This document shows, piece after piece, positions 45,669 to 54,356 of a stretch of 64,000 nt of DNA (position 1 is the stretch's first letter; each line of letters begins with the position of its first letter). Source of the stretch: Kosmotoga olearia TBF 19.5.1 (lineage in GTDB: Bacteria; Thermotogota; Thermotogae; Petrotogales; Kosmotogaceae). Where the stretch lies: the NCBI RefSeq assembly GCF_000023325.1, contig NC_012785.1, positions 1,240,001 through 1,304,000 on the forward strand, written 5' to 3'. A program made the translations under genes and the position numbers. The notes beneath the pieces are model-generated. The model was not told the DNA's origin. It saw only the letters and a program-made list of their open reading frames with translations, and did no database searches.

Positions 45669-46190
45669 TCACTTTTGTATTTTGTCTATCGGATCAATAC
45701 CTATGGAATTAAGCCATTCTATTGCAAATTCTCTTTGGAATTCATCTCTGAACTTAAGCCATGCTTGTCTATATTCTTCATGTAGGTCTAAGAATGCTCT
45801 GAATCTTGCGAAGGCGCCTTTCCCTTTTATTGTGTACAGCACTTTGGTTCTTAGTCTTTCATCTTCAATGTTGTACACAAATTCCTCCATCTTTTTATAA
45901 ACAAGTCTTGAGGATAATTCGGGAATTTTCTTATACCTTCCGGATTCATCTTCCCATGCTATTTCGAACGCTTTTAAAGCAATTTCTCTGGTTACTTCGT
46001 CTTTATCCTTTAGCATTTCCATCAGCTCTTCTTTTTCTACATTAAAAATGTCAGGTGGTATCATATCGTCGCAAAAGTGGATTACTTCACCTGTTTCAGT
46101 ATCAAGGTATTTGTATTCTTCGAAACCAAAAGAGCTGTGAAATGCCATTAAATCACCAACAAGCCCCACATCTACAGGTAATTTCTTCAT
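45669..46190 (-). CDS. UPF0158 family protein
   Basis: 173 residues, acidic, no membrane segment. The opening YKYLDTETGEVIHF and C-terminal ARFRAFLDLHEEYRQAWLKF followed by REFAIEWLNSIGI match UPF0158, a family without known function. ATG 46190 chosen for GGGGTGTGAG; an upstream in-frame start at 46241 lacks a site. Stands alone. Confidence 0.85.
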   Translation of the reverse strand: MKKLPVDVGLVGDLMAFHSSFGFEEYKYLDTETGEVIHFCDDMIPPDIFNVEKEELMEMLKDKDEVTREIALKAFEIAWEDESGRYKKIPELSSRLVYKKMEEFVYNIEDERLRTKVLYTIKGKGAFARFRAFLDLHEEYRQAWLKFRDEFQREFAIEWLNSIGIDPIDKIQK

Positions 46191-46241
46191 ATTCTCACAC
46201 CCCTTAGCATAAAAAATAATTATTTTAGTTTCCAGTAGCAA

Positions 46242-46819
46242 GTTGTTAGTTTCTAGTTTTTGAACTTCCTACACCCTAGACTCTATACCCTAAATCTGTT
46301 CTTTTTTTAGTGCGTCGCAACCCTTATCTTCGCGAGCTTCTGACTTGTCATCCTGAACTTGATTCAGGATCTCGTACTTAAAAAATCCAGATTCTGGATA
46401 AAACACCTCCAGAATGACAGTTTTTACCCACTCCGAAGGAGTGCACACCCCTGACGTAGTCAGGCGTACCCCCAGCGCAGCTGGGCCCACCCACACGAAG
46501 CGTGCTCACCAGCTGCACAGCGGCCCTCTCGGTTCTCGGACTCTCGATTCTTACCAGGAGTTCGTGACAATTCCGAAGGGATTCGCGTCCGCTGCGAAGC
46601 AGCCTTCTCGGGCCTCGGCTCTCGGTTTTTTTGCATGCTGTGCCCCTACAATAACAATCCCGGATCTCGGTTACCGGGTTTTATACAGCATCTGCAAGCC
46701 TTCCTGGACGCAGTCCAGCACTTCCGTCGAAGGCGCGTGTCAACTGCGCAGCAGTTCTAATCAACCACAAAGTGGTTCCAAGCACCCGAAAGCGGCGCTC
46801 ACGCCCAGCATCATTTGCG
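46242..46819 (+). repeat. Mosaic mini-hairpin element G
   Basis: 46347-46585 is a near-direct copy of 31498-31737: TCATCCTGAACTTGATTCAG hairpin, ATTCTGGA/TCCAGAAT hairpin, then units at 46429 (CACTCC-GAA), 46450 (CCTGAC-GTA), 46471 (CCCAGC-GCA), then CACAC-GAA-GCGTG. After a CTCGG tract come AATTCC-GAA, CGCTGC-GAA, TGCATGCTGTGCCCCTACA, CTGGAC-GCA-GTCCAG, and 46742 (AACTGC-GCA), 46763 (AACCAC-AAA). The end ATTTGC-GTCA-GCGAAT reaches the stop of the next gene. Confidence 0.9.
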
Positions 46820-47866
46820 TCAGCGAATCCCGGCACAGCGACGCAGCCGCTTCATATATCTCTCCTCAAATCCTACATTTGTATCACCGTAAAATTCCGC
46901 GTTTTTTCTTGCCATTTCCAAAGCTTCTATATCTAAATCAGCGGTTATTAGTAAATCACCCTCATATTTTGGGGAGATAGCAACAACTCCATTTTTTCTT
47001 TCTGTCATCTCAATCGGCGCAAAGATGCCTGCTCTTCCCGTAAAGTGCATCCCGCCAAACCATCCGTTCAAAGAAGCCTTCACACCGTAGAGATATGTTT
47101 CCTGAACGCGTCCCCATATTCCTCTCAATGCCTTATAAACGTCGTATTCTTCGGCGTTTGCAATGGGAAGTATAACTACATCTGCCTCTTTTTTCGCTGC
47201 AATATAGAAAGTTTCGAAATACGTAGCATCCATACATACAGGCATTGCCAGCCTGCCGATAGGAGATTCAAAAATGTGAAGTTCATTGCCTCTGCTTAAT
47301 CCCATTGCCTCTTCGAAATCGGTCAGGTGAAGCTTCTTCTGACGCCCGAGAATTTCACCGCTGTCCGAAATCAGTGTTCCTGCATTGAACAGCTTACCAT
47401 TTTCCTCCAAAAAATAACTTCCCGTGTAGATATATATGCCGTACATCTCTGCAAGTTTCACCATTACACCTTCTAGGAGTCTCCGGGCCGGTTCAGATAT
47501 GGCGAGGAAGGCTTCATAAATGAGAGGACTCACTCCTTTTTCATTTTCTTTTCTCTCTTCATTTCCTTCGGGAGTTTTTCTCATGAGCATGTTCAATATC
47601 TTAAATCCGGGAATGAGCATGAAAAGGTCAAACATATTATATTCGGGAAAGACAATCAGAGCACTACCGGAGCCCGCAGCTTCCCTGACAAAGCGGTGGA
47701 GATCCAACACATAATCATCTATTCTTCGCAACCCTTTTATACTTCTTTGGACGCACGAGACCCTGAACGAGATCTTCCTTACCAACGTGGGATGGATCCC
47801 GTCTAGCACTCGCAGAGCGCGTTTTAAGGTCAGTTTCTTCTCAAAAAATCTGCGCAGGAGTTTCAA
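46820..47866 (-). CDS. Carbon-nitrogen hydrolase (nitrilase superfamily), catalytic
   Basis: 348 residues. Triad seen: Glu75 in VFPEYN, Lys178 in RQKKLHL and Cys211 in MPVCMDATY. N-terminal ~30 residues are basic and not part of the usual fold. TTG start overlaps the upstream gene's stop (TTGA) with GGGAGGA upstream. Amidase or nitrilase substrate unknown. The last residues (RRCAGIR) run into repeat-element sequence, so the C-terminus may have been altered by it. Paired with a triad-less paralogue. Confidence 0.88.
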   Translation of the reverse strand: MKLLRRFFEKKLTLKRALRVLDGIHPTLVRKISFRVSCVQRSIKGLRRIDDYVLDLHRFVREAAGSGSALIVFPEYNMFDLFMLIPGFKILNMLMRKTPEGNEERKENEKGVSPLIYEAFLAISEPARRLLEGVMVKLAEMYGIYIYTGSYFLEENGKLFNAGTLISDSGEILGRQKKLHLTDFEEAMGLSRGNELHIFESPIGRLAMPVCMDATYFETFYIAAKKEADVVILPIANAEEYDVYKALRGIWGRVQETYLYGVKASLNGWFGGMHFTGRAGIFAPIEMTERKNGVVAISPKYEGDLLITADLDIEALEMARKNAEFYGDTNVGFEERYMKRLRRCAGIR

Positions 47867-48621
47867 AACAATTCCTCCCTCAGATAAAAATCAGTATTCA
47901 ATTGCCTGAGGGGATCAAATACCCTTTTTGCTTTTTCACTGTCGAGCCCATCAAGCGAAACATCAAGGATAGCACCATCTCCCTTTTCGATAGCGAGAAG
48001 ACCAGTTCCTCTCTCTGTTATTTCAAGTGGGGCATGGATTGCGGAGAGGCTGTGGAATTTCATCCTGTTCCACTCCCCCTTGAACCCGCTTTCAGCAGCA
48101 AAGAACAAATTCATCTGTACGTTCATCCACATTCCTGAAGCCTGTAGTGGAACACGAAAAACCTCTTTCCTTATTGCCATAGGTGTGAGCACAAGATCCA
48201 CACCCTTGAGAGCAGCGTATCGGGGTACCTGAGGGTAAAACGCGTCTGTTGAAAGTACGATGGCTACCTTAAAACCATTTATTTCAACGATCTCAAGATC
48301 GTTTCCTCGTGAAAACCCTATCTCACGCTCCCAGGAAGACAGATATATCTGGTACTGCTTCAGAACAATCTCCCCATTCTTCATAATAAAGGACGCATGT
48401 TTTCCGTCTTCCATGCAGCTTCCAAAACATATATACATATCATCATAACTTTTAGAGAGGTGTGCAGCGGTAGAAAGAAAATCATCGAAGTAAAAACCTA
48501 TAAGCGCCGGCATAACAACTAGCGTTGCACCCTGTGAGCGTTGCAAACATTTTTCCATAAATAGCTCTGCATCCTTTTTGCACTTTATATCATCTTCAAC
48601 CACACATGAGACCACTCTCAA
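47863..48621 (-). CDS. Nitrilase-fold protein lacking the catalytic triad (pseudoenzyme)
   Basis: 252 residues, clearly related to the downstream gene (shared SRGN, ERxxG and ITERGTGLLAI blocks). All three triad positions are changed: Glu to Ala39 (VVMPAL), Lys to Gln91 (QYQIYL) and Cys to Ser124 (IVLSTDAFY). The frame is intact, so it is probably expressed as a non-catalytic partner or binding protein. TTG start with AGGGGGAATGG upstream; ends in a 4-base overlap with the active paralogue. Confidence 0.85.
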   Translation of the reverse strand: MRVVSCVVEDDIKCKKDAELFMEKCLQRSQGATLVVMPALIGFYFDDFLSTAAHLSKSYDDMYICFGSCMEDGKHASFIMKNGEIVLKQYQIYLSSWEREIGFSRGNDLEIVEINGFKVAIVLSTDAFYPQVPRYAALKGVDLVLTPMAIRKEVFRVPLQASGMWMNVQMNLFFAAESGFKGEWNRMKFHSLSAIHAPLEITERGTGLLAIEKGDGAILDVSLDGLDSEKAKRVFDPLRQLNTDFYLREELF

Positions 48622-48695
48622 TTTCCATTCCCCCTGGTGCTTTTAACAAGCTACGAACGAAGTGCCCAATTTTCCTTGTCAAAACGGCACCTATT

Positions 48696-49991
48696 TCAAG
48701 CTTTTCTGCTTTTCATTTGCTCTTTCAGTTTTTCCATCTTCTCGTCGAGAGAGGAAATATCCTTTTCAAAAAAGAAAGCGAGTACCAATATAATCGCACC
48801 ACAGATGAACCAGAACGCGCTGGAAACCTTCATGGCTATTGCTAGACTTCCCAGAGAGACAGAAAGCGTACCACCCACGAGCTTACCAATACCGGTTCCC
48901 AGAGAATCCGTGAGATTGAATATGGAGAAAATCCTCCCTCTACTCTGTGGTTCATTCACATTCATGAGCATCATCTTTACGTTTGGACCAGTGTAGCTAT
49001 CGAAGAGGGCAGCAACAAAACCAATGGACGAAACGAGTATGAATGATCCAGCTATAATGTTTTCCGAGAAAACGAAAATCGTCAAAATTGCACCTAAAAT
49101 TGTTGTAATCCCTGATGCTACAGGAACAAGCCTTGGTGATTTATTGTACAGTTTTTGCCCCAACCAGCCTCCGATTAACATTCCAACGATATTTCCTGCA
49201 CCGAATATAAGAAAAATGGTAGTGGCTTGCGAGGCGGAAAACCCCATTTCCCTTTTGAAATACTCCACCATAAAATACGGAATAGCACCCCATGGTATCG
49301 TTCCGGCGATCCCCTGGAAGAAGAGCAAGAGGTTTGTTTTAATCCTGAAGAGATCTAAATAATCTGAAAGTTTGACACCTTTTGGATAGGCATACCCCAT
49401 TTGCACGAGATCCCCGATTCCTTTTTCCATCGCGCCCCGTGGTGGTTCCTTGAGAATAAAGAATCCAAGGCCTGCTAGTACGATGTTGGGAAGCGAGACC
49501 ATAAGAAAGGGTATCCGCCAACCATATGCAGCACCAAAATAACCTCCGAAGATCATTCCCAGGATATTACCGATGGAAATTGAAAGTCCAAGTACGGCAG
49601 CAACCTTTCCTCTTTCATCTTTACCAAACATATCGCTAACAAAGGAAAACGCAATTGGAAAAGATGCACCCACCCCTATACCGGTAAGCGTACGCCACAA
49701 AAAGAGCTCGCCGAAGCTCCCGGAAAACGCGGACATAACACATGGAATCTCACCGATAAGAATGGAGTATATAAAAATCTTCTTTCTGTTGTATTTATCT
49801 GCTAGAAATCCCCAGACCAAACTGATAACAGCTCCGAGAACGGTAAAAGTAGAAGCGACAAGCCCGATTAGGGCGTCGTTGACGTCGAATTCCTCTTCTA
49901 TGGCACCAATATTTGGTGCCATAACCATTTGATCAGCATTGAGAAAAATAAGAAGAATAGATAGAAAAATAACACTCCACCACTTGTTCAT
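48696..49991 (-). CDS. MFS transporter
   Basis: 431 residues, 12 membrane segments, loop 2-3 motif WGFLADKYNRKK (~60-71), and a basic C-terminal coiled tail. Lies 74 bases upstream of the pseudo-nitrilase on the same strand, so possibly exports or imports the substrate or product of the nitrilase pair. GGGGGGAAG precedes the ATG. Confidence 0.92.
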   Translation of the reverse strand: MNKWWSVIFLSILLIFLNADQMVMAPNIGAIEEEFDVNDALIGLVASTFTVLGAVISLVWGFLADKYNRKKIFIYSILIGEIPCVMSAFSGSFGELFLWRTLTGIGVGASFPIAFSFVSDMFGKDERGKVAAVLGLSISIGNILGMIFGGYFGAAYGWRIPFLMVSLPNIVLAGLGFFILKEPPRGAMEKGIGDLVQMGYAYPKGVKLSDYLDLFRIKTNLLLFFQGIAGTIPWGAIPYFMVEYFKREMGFSASQATTIFLIFGAGNIVGMLIGGWLGQKLYNKSPRLVPVASGITTILGAILTIFVFSENIIAGSFILVSSIGFVAALFDSYTGPNVKMMLMNVNEPQSRGRIFSIFNLTDSLGTGIGKLVGGTLSVSLGSLAIAMKVSSAFWFICGAIILVLAFFFEKDISSLDEKMEKLKEQMKSRKA

Positions 49992-50646
49992 CTGCTTCCC
50001 CCCTTACTGCTATTAATTTGATTTTAACATTAACTATATAGCTACAACAAAAATGACGGAAGTTGTTGATGCTGGGCGACGTTTTACGTCGGATGTTTGA
50101 AGTCATTGACACTGGGAATCACCGTTAGAAAATGGGGACAGTACACAAAAGTACACGGTACTGTCCCCATTTTCTGAGCGTCAAGAGCATGAACTTCCAG
50201 GAGGTAGTCCATCAGTATTGCAGCTCAGCTGCCCTCCGCCAAAGACGCATGTTACCGACGAAGTAGGGCTTACCCTCCGAAAAACATAGGGGAAACAGTC
50301 AATCTCTAGATAGATGGCTCACTCTTTAGGAAATACAACAACGATTAACTCATTACAGCACATCTACACAAAACTCTGTAAGAATTCAATTTCAGTTTTC
50401 AACCGAGCATAGACAGAAAACAAATAATAGAACTGACGAATAATAGACGAACTGGAATATCCGCCGTTAGATACAGAAAGAGCGAAGCTGTTTTCTAACT
50501 GGTGAACCAGAAAAAGGTATCCGGACTCAACTACTTCAATCTCAAAGAAATGCTTCCTTAAAGTTTCAACGGCTTCTGACCTTTTTCAAAACAGCAACTC
50601 TCTTCCTGGCAGCAAATTCTGATAAGTATTTTGAATACTTCCTTAG
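49992..50646. other. Gene-free stretch with repeat remnants (element H1)
   Basis: 50040-50290 contains CACTGGGAATCACC, a long hairpin (50127-50175), GAACTTCCAGGAGGTAGTCC, CCGCCAAAGACGC and a decayed ACCGAC-GAA-GTAGGG unit of the mosaic family. 50291-50646 holds no supported gene or clear signal. Confidence 0.6.
50127..50175. repeat. Perfect 18-bp hairpin with the GGGGACAGTAC word
   Basis: AGAAAATGGGGACAGTAC (50127-50144) and its exact reverse complement (50158-50175) around a 13-base loop. Half of it recurs at 31478, 52799 and 61340 as ACTGTCCCCATTTTC. Such words resemble REP sequences associated with REP-type Y1 transposases in other genomes. Confidence 0.8.
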
Positions 50647-50919
50647 TTAACTTTCAAGGTTCTTTTTCATTCTTAGGAACTCTTCCTCGTCGATCTCGCC
50701 TTTTGCATATCTTTCCTTTAGTATTTCCAGAGCTCTGTTGGAGGAGCGCTTTACATAACTACTGTTGTATCGATTGTCCGATAGCAACTTTTTAAGTGCA
50801 AATACCGTAACCGCGATTATTAGAACGAAAAGCACAGATGAAAAAATCATTCCGATCCATCCAAAACTGCCAAACCAACTTCCCCAGCTTGGCCATCCCC
50901 ACCAATACCAACCATGCAT
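50647..50919 (-). CDS. Small membrane protein with C-terminal SHOCT domain
   Basis: 90 residues: Trp/Gly-rich N-terminus, one membrane helix (~20-45), then SHOCT motif ALEILKERYAKGEIDEEEFL. SHOCT domains are short oligomerisation modules. Adjacent to a second SHOCT protein. Confidence 0.85.
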   Translation of the reverse strand: MHGWYWWGWPSWGSWFGSFGWIGMIFSSVLFVLIIAVTVFALKKLLSDNRYNSSYVKRSSNRALEILKERYAKGEIDEEEFLRMKKNLES

Positions 50920-50920
50920 C

Positions 50921-51130
50921 TTAATTACCTCCTCTTAGTTTTTTTAATTTATCAAGGTATTCTTCCTCACCGATTTCGCCTTTTGCGTACCGTTCCTTCA
51001 ATATTTCAATAGCGCCTGCTTCATATTCAGATTCTCCATTGCTATTTCCCGGTAGTTTTCTGAAATAATCTGGCCTTATAAGAAGAACCAGTACTATTAT
51101 GAAAAATAACCATCCAAAAAACATCATCAC
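50921..51130 (-). CDS. Small membrane protein with C-terminal SHOCT domain
   Basis: 69 residues: one membrane helix and SHOCT motif AIEILKERYAKGEIGEEEYL, nearly identical to the downstream gene's motif, suggesting tandem duplication. ATG 51130 lies 6 bases after GAGGTG; two other ATG/GTG codons crowd the site. Confidence 0.82.
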   Translation of the reverse strand: MMMFFGWLFFIIVLVLLIRPDYFRKLPGNSNGESEYEAGAIEILKERYAKGEIGEEEYLDKLKKLRGGN

Positions 51131-51147
51131 CATCACCTCTCAATGTA

Positions 51148-51166
51148 ATACCCCCCTATGGGGAGG
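51148..51166 (-). promoter_or_regulatory. CsoR-like G/C-tract palindrome, candidate copper operator
   Basis: ATACCCCCCTATGGGGAGG is an imperfect palindrome of a C-tract and a G-tract, similar in form to CsoR sites, and sits ~20 bases before the SHOCT gene pair. SHOCT proteins are sometimes in metal-response loci. Suggestive only. Confidence 0.35.
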
Positions 51167-51246
51167 GGACATCTATATGATAGCATTTAACAGTTGGAGA
51201 AATAGTATCAGCTTTGTGAAGTATCGGTTAATTCCAGAAATCAAGA

Positions 51247-51600
51247 TTATTTCCTGATTCTTTTGAGCATAAGAAACCAAAGGGCGTAAGCGCTTGAGGT
51301 AAGCACGCCTGAAATCAAAAGACTAAAATAGAAATTTTTCATCCATTTGAGAAATATTGGCATAGCGATGAAAAATATCAGCGAAGGAATAACCATAAGA
51401 AAGATGTCGTGAGAGAGAGTTGAGATGAGTTCTGTGTCGCGCTTTTCAATATAAAGCCAGATCATTGCCAATATTGAAGTTAAGGGCAAAGAAGCTAATA
51501 CACCAGCTACCAAAGAATACCTTTTCGCAACTTCAGAAATAAAAAAAACCAGGACAGCTGTTATCAGTATCTTGATCACAGAATACAATACAGTACTCAT
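51247..51600 (-). CDS. DUF3147 family membrane protein
   Basis: 117 residues, four membrane segments; GVLASLPLTSILAMIWLYIE matches DUF3147. ATG with GGAGTG upstream. Function unknown. Confidence 0.85.
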   Translation of the reverse strand: MSTVLYSVIKILITAVLVFFISEVAKRYSLVAGVLASLPLTSILAMIWLYIEKRDTELISTLSHDIFLMVIPSLIFFIAMPIFLKWMKNFYFSLLISGVLTSSAYALWFLMLKRIRK

Positions 51601-51743
51601 GCTAACACTCCTATTCCCCTATTGTAAAGCCTACAAGAAAGGTTGAACATGGAAAGTTCAACAACAAGCAACTTATGAATTCCCTTCATAACATATCTAA
51701 CCAACTGACAGTTCTCTTTAAAATTATACTAAAAGCAAAGTGA

Positions 51744-51962
51744 AAAACCAACCAAAAATGTGGGAATTAAAGGGTGTTTGACACTATTGAGTCGAACAAT
51801 TCCGTGATTGATAGAGCTCTTTTCAGGAGAGTAACGACGGTAAATATATTCCCGCGAAGCGTGAACTCAATAGGCGTTTATGGAGCGATGTTCAAATTCC
51901 GTTCCTGGATAGTGTATTTAGCGCAAACTTGTGCCCCTGTAGTGAGGATGCTAATCTCTTAA
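51744..51962 (+). pseudogene. Decayed fragment of an amidohydrolase paralogue
   Basis: Translated in one frame it gives KTN...RVFD...IDRALFRRVTTVNIFPR and GAMFKFRSWIV, matching residues ~80-151 of the intact amidohydrolase at 61825-62985 (IDRALSGGVTTVNVFPG, GAIFKFRSRIV). An in-frame TAA at 51768-51770 and loss of the rest show it is dead. Confidence 0.8.
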
Positions 51963-51993
51963 AACGATAGATTCTAAAGAGTGGATAAATCGT

Positions 51994-52203
51994 GTGCTGG
52001 AATGGAATAATCTAGAAGTTGCCTTTCTTCCTGAGCAGTATTTCAAATGCGAAACTATTTTTTCCGGATATATTTTCTCAATGCTAGGAATAACAGGAAT
52101 GTTCAGCGCCGTTCCATATGAGGTATTTCCTGATAATCAGAAAGATGTTGCAAAATCTAAGGGTCTTAAAAGTGAAGCACTCAAAATATTTATGATTCTA
52201 TGA
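51994..52203 (+). other. Short open frame of uncertain status in decayed region
   Basis: Encodes ~69 residues (MLEWNNLEVAFLPEQYF...). No family recognised, no good Shine-Dalgarno. Given decayed genes on both sides it is probably a remnant. Confidence 0.3.
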
Positions 52204-52246
52204 TTTAGATGTGTAATTTTTTCTATATAGTATTGAGGGATCTGGT

Positions 52247-52586
52247 TTGAGAATTCTGGATGAGAATTTCAAATGGAACAAGTCGCATTATATTTTTCAA
52301 ACATCGCTCATGGGATTTTCCGTAATGGGCATTTTATTCTTACTGGACGCTATTTCTGAAGCAGCGGTGATAGCGTCCTTTGGTGGCAGCTCTTTCATAG
52401 TTTTTACTATAACTCATAAAAAAGCTTCCAGACCCAGATACCGAACATCCTCCCGGAGTCGTGCTTGCTCTTGGACTTATGCTTGATGGATTTGATATCA
52501 GGACAGCCATTATAACCCTTCTGACTCTGATATTGCTGAGTGTTATTAAAGAGATATTGAAATCTCTGTGGATAGACCTGTTTTGA
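52247..52586 (+). pseudogene. HPP-family membrane protein remnant with internal deletion and frameshift
   Basis: The N-terminal part (ISEAAVIASFGGSSFIVFT ... ASRPRY) and, in another frame, the C-terminal part (PDTEHPPGVVLALGLMLDGF ... LWIDLF) are both HPP-like. The middle membrane segments are missing and the two parts meet out of frame near 52440. GAGGGATCTGG precedes the TTG start. Confidence 0.75.
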
Positions 52587-52659
52587 GACTTTAGTAAAGA
52601 GCTCCTTCGCAAACAATTCTATTTTCGTTTTATTCCACACAAAGTCAAGGTCTTCCAGA

Positions 52660-52978
52660 AAAAAACAGCGGTTTCTTACAGCCTTGCAAACGTTGCTCTA
52701 TCTATTGACAGCGTTGCAAGCCTCGCTCTATCAACCGTCGCTTTTCCTTGGCCTCCCATGTTTCCTTCTTTTCAATGAAATACCAATGTACCGCAGTGGA
52801 CTGTCCCCATTTTCCAGGGACAACTGCGCAGCAGTTCTAATCAACCACGAAGTGGTTCGAAACAACTCCGAAGGAGTTCGTATCACCGGTGAAGCCGGTC
52901 GTAACAATCCCGAAGGGATTCGTATCTGCCGCGCAGCGGCTTTCTCGGTTCTCGGACTCTCGGTTCTCGAATCACAAG
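52660..52978 (+). repeat. Mosaic mini-hairpin element H2
   Basis: Begins with GACAGCGTTGCAAGCCTCGCTC-like words, then ACCGCAGTGGACTGTCCCC, the six-unit array (52822-52941) and a CTCGG-rich pyrimidine tail ending within ~10 bases of the stop codon of the glycosyltransferase gene. Confidence 0.9.
52822..52941 (+). repeat. Six-unit 21-nt mini-hairpin array, the cleanest in the window
   Basis: Units start at 52822, 52843, 52864, 52885, 52906 and 52927: stems AACTGC, AACCAC, AACTCC, ACCGGT, AATCCC, TGCCGC; loops GCA, GAA, GAA, GAA, GAA, GCA. Spacers of exactly 6 nt: CTAATC, CGAAAC, CGTATC, CGTAAC, CGTATC. Confidence 0.97.
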
Positions 52979-52980
52979 TT

Positions 52981-54330
52981 CTATGACTCAAAACTTGAGA
53001 TAATTTCTTTTAATTTTTTCCTGAGAGATCTATAAGAAAGGTATTGTTGTCCTATCGCAAAATTTTTCTCCACTCTCCTGCTGTATTCAGTTGAGTCTTT
53101 TAAGAGTTTGATTGTTTCCTTTGCAGCTTCAACGATTTTTTCTCTTGGAATTTCTACATAGCTTGTGCCTTTTCTTTTGGTGTACTGTGTTCCAAGACTA
53201 ATCACTTCAAAACCGAGTGGTTTGATATCTGTCAGATATACGGGATATTCAAAGACAATCATATTCTTTTTTGCAAAAAGACCCTCGAGGAACTGGTTAC
53301 CCCAGCCCTCAAGAATACTGGGGTAGGTTATCATGTCAGCAACCACGTACATGTCCCAGAGTGAGTATTTCTTTCCGGCAGCATTATTTTGTCTTTCAGC
53401 TTCCATTATTTCGTTGCACCATATGATTTCAACTTTCTCCTTATCAGCAACCTTTCTTAGAAAATCCACATAGTTGGTAGCAGTTTCAATGAGGCCTGGC
53501 ATTAACATCAAGATTTTGCCATTGGGGGTAAACTCACGGCCGTCATACAATGTTCCATAGAGTTCCTGACGTCTCCTGTTTACCTCACCAACGACTTCAA
53601 TTGCGAGTTCTATGGCTTTTCTGTCTGTTACACGTGTTGCCTGTAAAAACACTATATCATTGGATGAAATACCCAACTTTTCTCTTAGGTCTTTGTTAAA
53701 CTCATCTGGTTTCCATAGAGGTTGGTCAAAGTCGAAGACATTGGGGACAACCGTCGAATCCAGTCCTTTTCGTTTGAGAAGTTCTTCTTTCGCTATTTTA
53801 TTGATCACTACCTGTTTTATGTTTTCATCCTTTGGAGGGTAATATTCATCGAGGTATTCTTTGATAAACTTGCAGGTTGGTTTGCTCAAGGCTTGTCTTT
53901 CCCAGTAGAAATCGTGGTTATGTGCTATTACTTTCAATCCAAGCTTTCTGATAACTCGCGCGAATGCTATCGTGACAGAAAATGCCACCCCCAGAGAGAA
54001 AATATTGTTTGGGATTAGAAGCTCTATGTTGTTTTCTTTTACAGCTTTGATGAGCTTTTCTTCAATCAACTTTGCTTCTTTCAAGATATCTTCTTTGAAC
54101 TCCTCTTCACTTTTGTAATCTTTCAGCTTTCTATAGGCATTATTTTCTATTTTTTTAAAGCGTTCACTATGAAAACTCATCTCTGGAATGTAGATTTCGC
54201 CATAGTCAGGTGTGCCGGAGATAAAAAAGACCCTGTGCCCCATATCTTCAAGAACCCTTCTCCACTTTTCCATCTCCAGTGAAACACCATCAGTTTCGCC
54301 TACTCTGTAATGTGCAAGACCAATGTTCAT
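52981..54330 (-). CDS. GT4-type glycosyltransferase
   Basis: 449 residues with a GT-B layout: N-terminal Rossmann half (MNIGLAHYRVGETDGVSLE), donor half with LQATRVTDRKAIELAIEVV and the E-x7-E region YPSILEGWGNQFLEGLFAKK. Transfers a sugar from an NDP- or phospho-donor; acceptor unknown. It ends an operon of binding protein, two permeases and MalK-type ATPase, an order recalling the archaeal trehalose/maltose locus with treT, although the N-terminus is not TreT-like. May make or remodel a compatible solute such as a glycosyl-glycerate (inference). Confidence 0.85.
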   Translation of the reverse strand: MNIGLAHYRVGETDGVSLEMEKWRRVLEDMGHRVFFISGTPDYGEIYIPEMSFHSERFKKIENNAYRKLKDYKSEEEFKEDILKEAKLIEEKLIKAVKENNIELLIPNNIFSLGVAFSVTIAFARVIRKLGLKVIAHNHDFYWERQALSKPTCKFIKEYLDEYYPPKDENIKQVVINKIAKEELLKRKGLDSTVVPNVFDFDQPLWKPDEFNKDLREKLGISSNDIVFLQATRVTDRKAIELAIEVVGEVNRRRQELYGTLYDGREFTPNGKILMLMPGLIETATNYVDFLRKVADKEKVEIIWCNEIMEAERQNNAAGKKYSLWDMYVVADMITYPSILEGWGNQFLEGLFAKKNMIVFEYPVYLTDIKPLGFEVISLGTQYTKRKGTSYVEIPREKIVEAAKETIKLLKDSTEYSRRVEKNFAIGQQYLSYRSLRKKLKEIISSFES

Positions 54331-54356
54331 CCGGACAACTCTCCTTTTTCGTTATT

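Noticed and set aside
52981-54330. Trehalose synthase TreT
   Set aside because: Operon context fits, but the N-terminal region does not resemble TreT; left as GT4 of unknown acceptor.
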